Made by a program: the position numbers and the translations under genes. Of a stretch of DNA of 64,000 nucleotides, positions 11,066 through 24,102 are shown piece by piece. Below the pieces are notes generated by a model. That model made no database searches and was not told where the DNA came from. It saw only the letters and a list, made by a program, of their open reading frames with translations. This DNA is from Toxotes chatareus (Eukaryota; Chordata; Actinopteri; Toxotidae). Position 1 is the stretch's first letter; every line of letters starts with the position of its first letter. The stretch is taken from positions 13,439,170 to 13,503,169 of the forward strand of contig CM028888.1 of assembly GCA_016801885.1 (NCBI GenBank), given 5' to 3'.

Positions 11066-12817
11066 TTCACAGAGACTAATTTCAAATTCCTCTCATTTAT
11101 TACAAATCACAGTGCACGAGTCTTTAAGATGAAGAATCACACTTTATATAGTTTCTTACATTTATTGTTACAGAACAGTGAAGATCACCTTGCATGAATA
11201 ATTTTCTCACAAAAACAAAGAAAAAAGCAGCTCTTTACAGGCCGAACTACAGCATCAGCTCTAGCTGCCTGGCGGTGTTTTTAGCCAAGTTCAGTCAGTG
11301 AAATTAGTGATTAAACTACTGTGAATACATTCACATGGGCTACCACTCGGTCAGTAATATCTACACATAATTGTTATCTGCTGATCACTCAGGCAAATCC
11401 CACACTGTACTGTGCATTGTTTCCACTGAAAAGGAGTGTAATGTAATGAAACAGCTGCCAGAGCACACAGAGGAGCATTTATGACGACACAGGTATATGA
11501 CGTCCACCTCATCTGTCCTGTTCTGGTGCTTTTTTCTTTGTTCGTTTTTTTAAATTGTGGTTTCGCTTTGTGCTCTTCGCTTTCCAAGCTTTCAAATAAA
11601 TCTTATCATCAAACTGGAGAAACAAATGGAAAGAACACAAATTTAAGCCTTGATCCTTGGCATTAACACTCAGGACTGATTCATTTTATAAAAATGCAAA
11701 ACAAAGGATTGATCATAAATGTGAAAATGTTCCATGGAATTAAGACAAACCTGATCATCTATAATATAGTAAAAGTATATATATATGTATAAAAAAAAAA
11801 AGGAAATAAATATAAATAAATAAAATCAATATACATTGAAAGACAATGCAATTAATTTATAAAAGCTTGACAACAAATTACAAATATTTATAGTGCAATG
11901 AAAAATGGCAATGTCATTGATAATTACAGGATTGCATTATACAGTAGGTTATCTATTGGTTATGTGGCTTAATTACTGAGAAATGGTTTTAACTGCAGTT
12001 GAACTGGATTTGGTCCATACATCTTAAGCTTATGTCACCTCTATGTTTACCCATCGTATAAAATTTGAAATGCAAAAATAACATCTTAAAAGTGTAAACA
12101 GAAAGACCATTAAATCTTTTCAACCATGTAAACTAAATTAGACCCTTTGATAAATGACTACTGGTCTCAATAATTGCACTGTGCTTGGAGTTAAAAACTG
12201 ATAAGACATATTGCACACGCTATTGACAGTACTGAAATGTCTCACCATTTCATAATCTTCACAAATCTCGCTTTAGTGGTTCCCACTGCTCTGCATCAAT
12301 CATAGTCAGATTCAAGGTTTAGTCATTAATGCTTGATTAATACTGACAAAGGATGATTCTCTTGTTGAAATCTATGATGTGATTAATCCATGTAGATAAA
12401 TGCAGACAATGTAGATGAGGGGGGATAAAAGCAATCGCAGAGTTTTTCCAATAATAATAAAACATTATTTGAATGTCTTTGGCTCAAAACAAAGACAAAA
12501 CCTGAATCACCTCTGAATGACCTGCTTTGGTCTATGAGGTCCCTGTACAGTCTCAGGTGACACGATAACAGTATTTGTTTAAAGCACACTAGATGAAGGA
12601 CGATGTGTTTAATGTACATACAAAACACGAGGCTGCACCAAGTCAAAATGAGGGTGGAGGATGGCTCCTGTGGAGGTGCTGATGCTCCCGATTTAAGGCG
12701 TCATAATCAAAGCTCTTTACTGATGTACCTGTGACAACAGTCAACAAAGTACAGATAAACACAGGAGTATGGCAAACCAGCCAAATTAGTTTTACAGCTG
12801 TGATGTCCACGTACCTG

Positions 12818-15800
12818 CTATGGCTCACTCTCCATTTTCACAGAGACTACCTGGCCTCCATCTGAAAGGAAACAGAGAGAGAACACCGTAGAGCATTCAG
12901 GAACTCAGCAGAAAAGTAACTGCCAGAAACTCTTATCATGAAAAACATAACGACAAAAAATTAAAACATAAGAAAAGTAATCAGCAACACACCGATTTTC
13001 TCTTTGGCGTTGTCCACTGTGTGTTGTATGTTGTTACCAATCGCACAAGGGTTGGTCTCCCCATCAGCAGGGCTGTAATTTAAGTCACATTAGAGATTAA
13101 CACTCAGCAAAAAGCTCAGTGAAGCAGACTAAATAAAAAAGAAAAAAAAACCCACCTTTTCCCATTTTGCTGGAGGACACTGTTTGCTTGTTCAGGATCT
13201 ATTTGTACCAATCTTGTTACAAAGGAATGTCCATCTCCCAGACTGATAAAGCAGATAAACACAGCATTGATGAACATGTCCGAATTGGATTGAATTCAGG
13301 TTAATTGTACTTTTCGCACTACATTTCCTGATTTTCTCCACTCCATTAAAACAGTTTTAACACCAGTGACAGATATGGAGTTTATAAGTCTGCTAATACA
13401 GAACTAATCAGCCTTAAGCACACTGTGGTCATACAGTAGTGCTGATTATCTGTTTTTGCATTTACTTCTGCAAACAGCAGTTATATTAGGTCAGAGTAGA
13501 CGCACCTTGAGAAAACAGGAAAAATCCAGTACTTTGCTTGGTCTCCAAACACCTCGGCTACATTTCTGCTAAAGCCAAGTGAAAACCCATTTTTGTCTGG
13601 GCCATTTGCGAAGACAGGAGCCCTAAAAGCCTCTGAAGAGAATATAAAAATATAGTCAGTCAGTCAGTGCTGACTTTTAAAGGATATAATCAGCAGCTGA
13701 ATTAAATTGCATATTTATTTATAGTTACCTATAGTGGTCCTGTTCTTTCCCACAAGCCATAGATGGTAGCTGAGAAGTGACAGGATGCTGATGAAGAACA
13801 GGGCCGCCACAAAAAATAGAAACAAGATGTGGAATTTTGCGTGCGTGTCAAGCAACTGTTTCTTCAGAGGGGAGGAAAAAAAATAAAATACAAAAAAGAG
13901 AACAAAAGTGTTAAGTCACTCTACATGTCTGCAAGAGTATTACTTATCCTCTTGTCGAGTCATCTTTAGCTTCTTTACCTTCAGTAACAGATCAAGCCAC
14001 GGAACACACCCTCTATTCAATAATTTTACTAATAGATTTTATTTTTTATGAGATAATTTTTTGCTGAGGTTAAACTACGTGACAGGAGCCATTGTCTTGT
14101 GCAAAGCTGTAATGCTGAAGAGAGTCTACTGATAAACGATCATATGACACACTTGTGCACTACAGGAAAACCAACCAACTGATCCATATCTTATCATGCA
14201 ATAAATAGTGGCTGATCACATGCCTCACCACAGCCTGACTGCTCTTAACTTTTAAAATGTATTTAATAATTAATGTTAAATAATGTTTAATAATTAATCA
14301 TGTCCTCCAGAAGATGTAAGTTATTTCATTTCTAAATTTAAAAGAAAGCATGTTGATGTTTGTTAAACCCAAAACTGCGCCTCAAAAGCTCCTGCTACCA
14401 TCTCTACTGAACTGTGACAACAGCAAGCCTTCACATGCAAGCACATGTGCCAATTTAAAAAAAATAATAAGAGGAAGCGTCTGTACTTACAGTCCAGAAT
14501 TTGATGAAATACTGGATGACTGTAGCACAAATTACTACACAGTAGAGTGACGCGTAGGCCAAGAACAAGACAAAGTATTTGTAATTTGAGAATCCAACAC
14601 AGTTGTTCACCCTGAAAGAAAACATGACAGAAACATAAGGCGGTGAGATCTCTCCATATTTTCTCCATTTTATAATAAAACAAAAAATATAGCAGTAAAG
14701 TAAAGATAAGATAAATAAGCTGATGGACAGCACAGCGAGCAAACCAAGTTCATGATGAAATGAAAGAGCAGTTTAAATTCAAAGTTTAATGAGAAAATCC
14801 TACCAGGGGCAGTGATGGTCCATTTTTAGCACACACCTTCAAGTATGAGAATAAAGGAGACATACATCATATTAGTAAAATCCATAAAACACAGAGCTCA
14901 ATATTAAAAAAAGAAGTTGTGTTTATGTTGTATAATTTAAACTTTAAAAAACTGTTTGCTTTAACACTGTTTTAATTATGTATTGTCTTATTTCTCAACA
15001 GTAACACATCTGCATTTTCTCCCCCGTTGTCTCTTCACTTTCTGTTACCAGAGGCTGCAGTTAATGTTTTCTTGCAGTCAGACAGGGGAAAACATAAGTA
15101 CAAAAACTGAAGTGATGAGCCTTAATTGTACAGTGTGTGGACTTAGTTAGAAAAACACTCACATTTCACAAGTTGAGCAGTGATGGCAGCGGTCAGGTTT
15201 GATTAACTGGCAGGTGTCACAGTATCGGATGGCTATTAAGGGAAAATGGAAGCAGAATTATTTAAGTTCTACTGTGAAACTATGCCCCCCCCTCCCCAAC
15301 ACACACAGAGCTCTTATATCAAAGATAACACCATCACGGTGTATGTGTGGAAGCTGATGTCTAAGCTACGTAAGAATTTGTACTCTGCATTTTTAATGCA
15401 TACCACTGATGACTTTCCAAACTTTTGTTTAAAATAATCTCCTGCTTTCCTCATTGTTTCTGTCCATTTTTCTTACTAATTCTTGGAGTTAAATTAACAC
15501 AAGGGCTTTATTTTTTATAAATCTTTTCAAATGTCCCTGCGAAACCAAGTAGGTGAGATCATGACTGTTGATGAGTGGAGCAACCAGGTGCGGCCCCGCA
15601 GAGATAACAACATGCACCTGAGTCCAATTAATCCTCCAGATACGTGCATTTCCGTAAACACAAGACAGACGAGCCTGATATGTCTCAGCAGAGAAATAAC
15701 ATCTTGTAGTATCATGGAGTGCGTTGTTTTAAATAGATTCAAAAAGAAGTGCACTTTTATCCAAAAGAGGAAGAAACAATGCAGCAACACATTTACACAA

Positions 15801-18081
15801 TTTCATTTGCTTGGTCAGTGTAATGCTGTGTATGTGAGAGACAAACATGAGCTGAACGATGAGGAAAGTGTCTCTCGGTGACAACAGTAAGACAGTTACT
15901 TCATAGAGTTTTCCCTGGCGGCCTGCTTTTGAGAAACTTCCGGGCATTAAAATAATAAGTCAACCACTGGCAGTATTGCTGCTGTGGTGAAAGCCTTACC
16001 TCCTCCTGCCGTGCGCGTATACACGGGTAAATTCCTCGCCACTTTCTTCAAAATCTCTTGTTGCACCTCGGCTCGCTCCTCTCTCTCGTACTGTTCCTTC
16101 TCTGCTCTGGGCAGACTGAACTAAAAAGGAGGAGAAAAGAAAGTGTAACAGTCAGAGAAAGCTTTAGGCATAAAACAATATTTTTTTGGGATTTCATTTT
16201 TCTTTGAAAGTATGAGTTTTCTCTACAGGCGTATTTGCCAAATCTTGGCTTACAGCTTTTGAGGGGCTGGCTGGTGTGGACCAGATAGTTTTCCAGTAAG
16301 ACCATATAAACATGGTGAGGAAAATGTGAAAGATGACCAAGTAGCTGACTGTGAAGAGAAAGAAAAAGTTACACCATCATATGTGAATTAGTAAGCAGTG
16401 TGAATGGAGAAAATGAACAGTGTGTGGGGGTTATCACTTACTTCGTTCTGCATTGTTTGTGATTGTATCTACACAAGGCAGAGAAAAAAAATACATGAGT
16501 GACCAGTAATGAATGTCCTTAGAATGCATGACCACACATCCCCCACCACACACACACACACACACACAAGCCCTTTCTCACACCATGTGGCAGCAGCCTG
16601 GCACGGCCAGCAGTGACCCACCCACAACAGAGAGCTTTGTTTATACAGCAGGGATGTCCCTGTGCTGACCACAGCCACTGAGGTACAGACATATCTACAG
16701 TACCCCCACATGCTGGTAATGGTATCATCAGATCCAGCCTGAAACAGGCTATAGAACACGTACTGTCAGTGCAGGGATAGCGCATCTTTCAGATCTGCTT
16801 GTTTAAGCCTGCTTGTTATCCTAAATAAATGCTCTATTACCCAATTTTCAACTTCATGCATTACTTTGTAACAGTATTGATTGTTTTCAGCTATAAGGAC
16901 CTATATGGATTGATGTATAATTCAAATAGAGTTAAATTCTTTGCTAACTTAGCTAAACACTTTTCTCTGTCACTGTAGTTTTGTATAAACAACTTAAAAA
17001 ACTAACCCTCAGTAGTTCTAACTCTATTGTGTTTCAGACTGTGTTTGTGTGCGTGTCCTTTAGCTGATGATAATATATATATTATAATATTTGTTTTTAT
17101 TAAATCTTTTATAACTCCTTTAACCCACATGCTTTTTCTCCAGCCCTCAATACATCTTCAGTGAATAACGTATGATGCATCAGATAATTAAATTATAGCC
17201 AACCCTATTTATGGTTAACCTAAGGATTTTACAGCTGGCTCCCAGTGTTTGTTCACTATTGCTAAAGCCAGAGTTTAAAATAAATTACAGTCATTGCCAT
17301 TTGTAAAATATCAACTTGTGGAAAGGAAATATTTTCTTCAAATAAATATGTAATGTGTCAGAATAAAGACAGCATACCATGTAATTATACAGGAAGAAAA
17401 AAAACAGCTGTGGTCCAAGTCCTGTCAGCTGACATCATGTCACACAGTAACAGGAAATAAACAGGCCGAGCTATAATTAGTTTAAAACCGTGAAAACAGT
17501 GTATGTCATTAAAATTAGCTTTTAAATCAAAGAGCTCACCTGCCCATTCATCACAATACACTGTACATTTTAACAACAAAAAACATCTCAGGAAGTTTCC
17601 CAGTATGTTGCACCTTCGTCCCATATCTGATGCTGCCTGGTGCATTATGCCATGATGAAGTTATTAATTATTAATGGATGACTGTAGAAACTACCCCGAC
17701 TGTCCAAAATCTAATAGGAAAAAAAGTTACCCGGTTATATTAACATATATGCTGCTGTCATAAAGGAATGCATTTATGCGAACGGGTTTAACAATCAGAA
17801 ACTGATGTTTGGACGTATACATACAGCCTGGGGGATGATTTTAAATCTCACTTCAGCCAGTTTATCAAACTTGACAATCCCTGAAACTGTCAACACAAGC
17901 CGGACCCCCGCCCCGCGATAAAGGAAAAAAAAAAAAAAAACTTATAAAAGTGATCGTACTTACACACACATAGCTCCACGACATACGCGTAATAAGACCA
18001 GCCGACGACCAGGTTAATAAACAGGACAGGTACCCAGTTCAGAGCCCGTTTGCAGCACCTCAGCGCATGAGAGGGCGCCAT
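12818..18081 (-). CDS. zdhhc20: Palmitoyltransferase ZDHHC20-like
   Basis: Twelve exons: 17964-18081, 16442-16468, 16254-16348, 16000-16120, 15163-15232, 14804-14836, 14491-14611, 13729-13861, 13506-13632, 13156-13242, 12993-13072 and 12818-12861, encoding 351 residues. It is a Golgi/plasma-membrane S-acyltransferase that attaches palmitate to cysteines of membrane proteins. Four hydrophobic helices flank a cysteine-rich domain with zinc ligands (C125, C128, HHC 137-139, C142) and the DHHC active site at 150-153 (nucleophile Cys153). The TTxE motif (NRTTIEAF, about 235-242) and a PaCCT-like NGFSLGFSRN follow. The N-terminus (MAPS...RCCKR, WSYYAYVVELC), the ASPSK block and SSLGDGHSF...TRLV...DPEQA match ZDHHC20 better than ZDHHC2 or ZDHHC15. 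The start at 18081 aligns with the family; an in-frame ATG lies upstream at 18126. The tail ends in VSVKMESEP and is shorter and more diverged than in human. It may be one of two teleost copies. Confidence 0.92.
16547..16568. repeat. (CA)n microsatellite
   Basis: A run of about 11 CA units lies in the first intron of zdhhc20. Confidence 0.9.
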
Positions 18082-18282
18082 CTTTAATCCGCGTAGGATA
18101 TTAGCTGAGGGCGACGTCACATCCATGGCTTTAAATGACGGGGAGACAAAGACACTACAACACCCAGACACCCGGCTGGGGACATGCGCGGAGGCTTTTG
18201 TAGTTCTGAAATGTTCAGTCAGGTCAGGCAGCTTATAGTTTATCGCTCGGTTTATATATTGTAGTCATCCGTCTGCATGGTG

Positions 18283-18825
18283 GACGGTCTCTAAGTTACA
18301 TTTACTCACGTACCGTACTTCAGTATGTATTCGAGGTACTGTACTTTTTATTATTTTCTTTTCATGATACTTTACTGGCCTACATTAAAGAAGGAAATTT
18401 TATTCTACTACATTTATCTAACAGCTTCACACATTGATATTATTACAAATAAAACGTACATGAGCTTATAGAATATGATGTCTTGTTATAAATCAAATTA
18501 CTGTATCAAACAATATATATGAATCGAGAAAATAATCGGGAGATTAATCATAATAAAAATTATTAGTTACAGACCCAAATAAAACCACAGTAAGCAACCA
18601 CTACTTTAAAATTCAACCTACACATTAATGCATCAGAAATAATCAAATAATAAGTTATATTGGTACAACAGTCACAGAGGACATTTTCCTCCATTCAGTT
18701 TTGTTACTTTTGGCACTTTCAGGACATTTTCCTGATTATATTCATATTCTTTTACTTAGAATGTGCATTATACATTTACATATACATTTTCAGTTCAGGG
18801 CTTCAACTTCTAATGGAGTAAATCT
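18283..18825 (+). repeat. Degenerate interspersed repeat rich in TACTTTACT-type words (teleost family)
   Basis: The copy carries words such as ACATTTACTCACGTACCGTAC, GAGGTACTGTACTTTT, CTACATTTATCTAACAGCTT, and near its end TTTTACTT and ACTTCTAATGGAGTAA. In this order they match a roughly 500-700 base repeat that I know as abundant in percomorph genomes. A second copy in the opposite orientation lies at 43954-44330. The repeat class is not assigned here. Confidence 0.6.
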
Positions 18826-19592
18826 CAAATCAGTGCCCTGCCATGAACATTTCTAAATATGCCAGCCATACACAAGTCAGACATCTTGCATCTCACTTTC
18901 TTTGTTTATTCTCAACTGAATTTTTTTTTAGTCCATGGCACTCTCTTATCCGTTCATCTTGTTTACAAGTGGCTTCACTTATACAAGAGAAAAAAGGGCA
19001 TTGTGCTGTCTGTACTATATCAGCATCTACTTAAGGTATCTTATGTCTCTTTCCCACTAGTTAGGATCTGTTGGTGAGATGGCCCTGATCTTAACCCTGA
19101 ATTTGATTGGGATACCTTAAAGATGTAATCTTGGCCACCAGCATATTTTATTTTAATTATCTCCCACAAACCTACCTAACAACTTGTAAAAATAATCTGT
19201 GTTCACTAAGACTTACCATTATATATAGTCGTTTGATCCATTTTAATATGGGAAAAAAGAACCTCAACTGTTTCAAAGGATTTTTTTTTTATCCATACCA
19301 TGAATCAGACAAGGACATTTGGATTATCACTGTAATTCTGAAAAACACTACTCTGTATAGATGGATATAATTTAATATATATGTGGATGTAATATAAAAA
19401 TAACACTCCTTTACCAAGACCTATGAAGGCACCTGAAGGGTCAATATGTCTTATGTATTTAGATATTAGACATATGGAAATAACAGACATCAAATCACAT
19501 CCAAACAAAAGCATTATGTACATTATAATATATTGCACTTGCACTTGAATAAACCGGTAATAAATGAAAGTGCTTCCTTTTCATTTGTTGAT

Positions 19593-19598
19593 TTTATT
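19593..19598 (-). terminator. Probable polyadenylation signal of pcyt1b
   Basis: AATAAA on the minus strand lies 84 bases beyond the pcyt1b stop codon, with a T-rich stretch nearby on the transcript strand. It is the first such hexamer after the stop. Confidence 0.45.
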
Positions 19599-19681
19599 AA
19601 TGGCCTCCTTAGACATAGTATGTGCCAAATTAATGACCAGTGGTGTCTAAGACCAATAAAGATGACCCGAGAATGAGGAGC

Positions 19682-22600
19682 TCATTGTGCATGTCTACTG
19701 TGTGTGGAGGCAGCCTTGAGAGAGGAGTGTGTCCCCTTTTTAGGTGAGGAGGGGGAGGACGGAGATGAAGGAGGGGAGAGAGAAGATTGAGAGAGGGAGG
19801 GAGAGGCAGGGGAGGAGTCAGGAGAAACTGAGCGTTGTCTGGTGGGACTGCTGCTGGGGGAGCCACGGGGTGAGGAGTAGGGTGAGAGGGCCTGGAGCAT
19901 ACGGCCACTCCGCTCCTGAATCGCATGCTAAATAAACAAGGACAGAGAAAGAAGAGAGGTTTACTGTGTTATGTCGTGTTTTGTTGCAGTGGACTGGTGA
20001 ATTATTTTGTGTTGACATGTGATGACATGTGATGACATGCATCTGCAGAGTATGGCTCAGAATTTTGTTGTGTTAAGTTGTGGTCGTGGAGGTTTTTGTG
20101 CCTTAGGCAAACTTCTGTCAGTTGAGTAATTTTGAAGAAGAAAACATCTAAACATGATGACACATCAAGATCTGAAGTTATAAGAAGTCTGTTTTTGTTG
20201 ATGATTTTTAAGTGAATTTCTGGATTTTTATCCACAAACAGTGATACCATCAGAGATACTAATGTCCCCATACAGTGTACTGTTGTACTGATTCCAGCAG
20301 GGTGGGTTTCTGAATTCAGATAGAGATTTATGAGTTATGACTCTGAGAAAAGGTATGCAACACCATTTTGCCCATTGTACTGGCACCCAGGGCAATTGCC
20401 TGTGCTGCCTGTGTTGCATTTGTAATTGTTTTTTATGCAGAATGGAAAACATGTTTTCAAAAACAAAGCAACAAAAAGCAAAGCAGAGCTGCATCTAACT
20501 GACCACATGTTGTTGTTTCATTGATGCTACCACTGGTGGATAAACTAGTATATCTGCTTGTTAAATGTCCAATTGTGTAAGTTTATAGTGAAGCACTTGT
20601 TCTCACACCTATCATATCTGTGCAATCTAAAACTGGAATGAGCAGTCAGTTAGCTCAGCTTAGCATAAAGATGGGAGCACATTCCTGAGGTAATAAGATC
20701 TACTTACCAGACCCCTTAAAGCTCACAAATTCACATTATATCTGTTTGTTTCATGTCGTTAAACTGAAGTGTAAAATGACAGTTTGTGGTTTTAAAAGGG
20801 AACTATGTGTGGACCTATTTCTTCATTGCTTCTCTGGTAAGATTTTACAACGTTATATATTTAATCAAGATTAAGCTCAATCAAGATTTGTCAAGACAAA
20901 ATAAATACACCACTAAACAACAAACTAAATATTAAAGGTTCTATATCTTCTAAGGTTTAAGAAGGATTTTCCTTTCTGTTAGTGTGTGCTCTGGATTAAT
21001 ATAAACGTAAACTTGCCCAGGCTCCATCAGGTCCAAAAAGCTCCAAGAAGTTGCCAATGAATTCTCGCGACTTCTCTTCCCACTTGTGAATGAGATCTTG
21101 GCTCTTCTCTTCCACTCTGTAGACAAAGTGTTTGGACTTCTCCTCCACCGTGCGGACTGTTTCCTTCATCTTGTCCACCTGGTTCTGGAGCCGGTACTTT
21201 TTTTCCTGTTAGAAAAAGACAAAGCAGGTGACTATCAGTATATTTCTGATTATTTCTATATTGTGTTAAGATATTGTTTGTTTTAAAAAAAACCCTTTTT
21301 TTCAGCTTCTTAAATGTGATTTGTCTTACATTAATGAATCCAACATTCAGTTCTCGGGCTGTGTAGCCTCTTTGCAGGTTGCGTCGAACATAGATGTCAT
21401 AGTCTCGCACAATGCGAGTGATAAGATCAGATGTGGAGATGCCCTCTGTCCTCTGAGTGGCCACAAACATTCCTGACACAAATACACAATTAATTCATTC
21501 AAGTGACATGAGAAAAGATAGAACCAGAATTCATTAAATGTATCCTCACCTGCTTCCTTGATGTGTTTATAAACATCCACTGATCCAGCAGAGGTGTATG
21601 GGATATCATCATGGGCCACAAAGTCAATCTGTGAGCACAACAAAACAGCTGTAAGACAGATAGAAGACCATATCCCTCTGTTGTTGTCACTGCATGACAT
21701 TTTAAGAAGCTGTGTGTCCAGTGATGGCGTGACCTCTGACCTTATGTTTCTTGAGGAACTCAGTGGTAAGGGTCCAGGGAGCATCCCGCACCACCTCATC
21801 AACATAACGGCAGTGCCTCAGGGCCTCGTAGCGTTCATCCTCTGTCATCACCGTGTAGCCCTTAAACTTGTGGGTGAGTTCGTCACTGCAGACTAAGGAA
21901 ATAAACAGGAAATCACGTGATGTTTAACATTAAATCCAAAACTTTAAACTGGAATTAAAATGGATGATTCAGCCTAAAGACCCACGAGATTCTGATCCTT
22001 TAAAGATCTTTTTTCTATGGTGAACTTGGCCCATTTTATGTAAAGAAAGGGTTAAACTGTCTTACTCTTCCTATGTGTTATTACTGTAAGCTGTTCAGAG
22101 AGGAAATGGCATTCATACTTTACCTCCCACTATTAGATAAGTGTTGGGGAACACGTTTTTGGCCTGCATCAGAGCTCGAGCATGTCCCGAATGGAATAGA
22201 TCAAAGATCCCGTCAGCATAGACTCGCACCGGACGATGAGCTACAAGATGAGATATATGAAAACAAGTCTTTAAGTACCAACATGACATCACAAAGCACC
22301 ACTGTAATTTATAGGGACTGACTGACATGCCATTTAGCAAATACTGATATCTGATCAGCCAATAAAGATCTTAATACTTTTATTTTATAGCTAATTTATC
22401 AGTCATGTGGCGTGGCACATTCCTGGAGAGAAAGATCATAATAATAACAACCTTACAATCAGCCAAATAACTAGCAGTAAAACAATATTATGCCAATGCT
22501 GAAATCGCTTTTTGCAGCTGATGTCAGCTGATACCAACCTATATATCTTAAGGTGGTAATTCTCTTTCTAGCGTTCCCTTATAGTATTCCACCCTGCAGC

Positions 22601-24102
22601 TAGCTGGGACTAGATCTGAAGGCACGCTCAGTTACATGACATTAATTATCAGTGTAAACAAGAACTATTGAGAAGTGTGACCTGGTGTGCCCCTCCTCGC
22701 TTGGGCAATAGTCAGCTTATCATGGGGGATCTCTGATTCACAACCTGTAGACTTGGCAAAAGCAGCTGGCTCCCGCAGAGCCTGAACAGAGGGACAAAGG
22801 GAATAAAAAACATGTTAAGTTTCATCAAATAGTGTGTTTTTCCAGTTTAGTTGATCTGTTCTCTAAACCACACCCTGTTCAGGGTTTCAGCATACACGAA
22901 GTGAGAGAAAAGGTACAAACTGGATAAGATGCCTTTATATAGTGACTTGCAGTCACATTTAAGGGCAGTTGTAAAGTTCCCTGTTTACCTAAACTGCATG
23001 CATTTGGACTGGGGGTGGGAGGGAAAGGGTGTTGAGTGTGTGAAACACACTGGCATTCAAAAGCAAAATAGTGCAGGACAATATACAGCAACGGAGTTAC
23101 TGCATTGTTTTGAATTAAAGTAATGCAAAAATAGCAGTGATGTTATAGGTTTATTTTGATTAAACATAAGGTAACATAATTTGCAGGTTGGGACTCCGTA
23201 GATTTGACATAGTAAAAAAAAATATCAAAACAAGATAAGCTTTGATAATAGCTTCAGGACAGTTTGGAACAATCTCACCACTCTTAAGTAATGAGCATCC
23301 TGATATGTCATGGACTTTGTGTTGTGTGTAGGTACATATACAGAGCCGTGTTGAAAGATATGCTCTGAACTTTGATTTTGCTGAAACTTTGAGTGTTTCT
23401 TGTGTTAAACTATAAGATTGTTTAGTTTAACAGCTTAAAATTTGTTTTGAAATACTCAGTTCTTAATGAATGCTAATCATTTTAGTAACTTTAGTTAATC
23501 TTTTTGTATATTTTTCTTCTAGTCCTTATAGTTAGCCACTGATTTCACACTTTACACTGTCAAGAAGCCAGTACACATGTAGCCCTTGTATGTTTCCACT
23601 GTCGAGGCACCAATGTTAGTTATGAATGTGCAGCTTATTCAGTTAAAGTCTACACAAAATGATTCACAGCTCTTTGATACATTTATAGTGATTAAAACCG
23701 ATTACAACATAAATACTTTGAGTCATCACTGCATCGTTCCACCCAGCTGATCAGTTAAGCTTCCACTCCCAGACACAAGTCAAATAACCACAGAGGAAAC
23801 GTTTTCCTTTGTAATATTCAAAGCCTGTCACATAAAAACACAATGTAAGTGTGACTGATACGTTTCTGATACATGTTCTCATTTCCAGTATCTTTAAATG
23901 ATGTACAATAACAAGACAACCAGAATCTCTTTCATGGGACTTTAAATTCCCATATGATCATTATTTGAGGTGGAAGAATAAACAAGGTGACAACATTTCA
24001 TATTTACAGAACAGGACTTACCCTGCAAGGGCCTCTTCTTTGGTTCTGCGGGGCCTGTTGTTGCTGGACGTTGCTGCCTCGGCCTCGTCTCCTTCCAGCC
24101 AT
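19682..24102 (-). CDS. pcyt1b: Choline-phosphate cytidylyltransferase B (CCT-beta)
   Basis: Eight exons: 24022-24102, 22682-22781, 22124-22240, 21741-21892, 21550-21628, 21330-21472, 21017-21205 and 19682-19927, totalling 368 residues (human PCYT1B is 369). It makes CDP-choline from CTP and phosphocholine, the rate-limiting step of the Kennedy pathway for phosphatidylcholine. The cytidylyltransferase signature HSGH is at 77-80 and RTEGIST at 184-190. The amphipathic membrane-binding M domain is roughly 235-285. The tail (about 300-368) is a Ser/Pro-rich phosphorylation domain with many SP sites. Exon 2 (ALREPAAFAK...HDKLTIAQAR) matches the beta isoform, not alpha. The first exon encodes a short Arg-rich N-terminus (MAGRRRGRG) unlike that of human PCYT1B. 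The last intron appears to use a GC donor at 21016-21015. All phases fit. Confidence 0.93.

Larger units (their letters stand above)
9412..12817. other. Intergenic and UTR sequence between slc51a and zdhhc20
   Basis: The left end holds the slc51a 5' flank and the right part (about 11100-12817) is probably the zdhhc20 3' UTR. Between them are an AT/T-rich microsatellite and a degenerate interspersed repeat, annotated separately. I see no additional exon. Confidence 0.4.
18082..19681. other. Intergenic region between zdhhc20 promoter and pcyt1b 3' end
   Basis: Zdhhc20 5' flank occupies about 18082-18280, a degenerate interspersed repeat about 18283-18825, and AT-rich sequence the rest. An AATAAA signal on the minus strand at 19593-19598, 84 bases past the pcyt1b stop, probably ends the pcyt1b transcript. 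No coding exon is seen. Confidence 0.45.

Noticed and set aside
12818..18081. Initial reading of the DHHC gene as ZDHHC15 or ZDHHC2
   Set aside because: The N-terminus, the ASPSK block, NRTTIE and the DPEQA segment fit ZDHHC20 better; the NPLLANEE tail of ZDHHC15 is absent.
19682..24102. Reading of the cytidylyltransferase as PCYT1A
   Set aside because: The ALREPAAFAK and HDKLTIAQAR segments match the beta isoform, not the alpha isoform.
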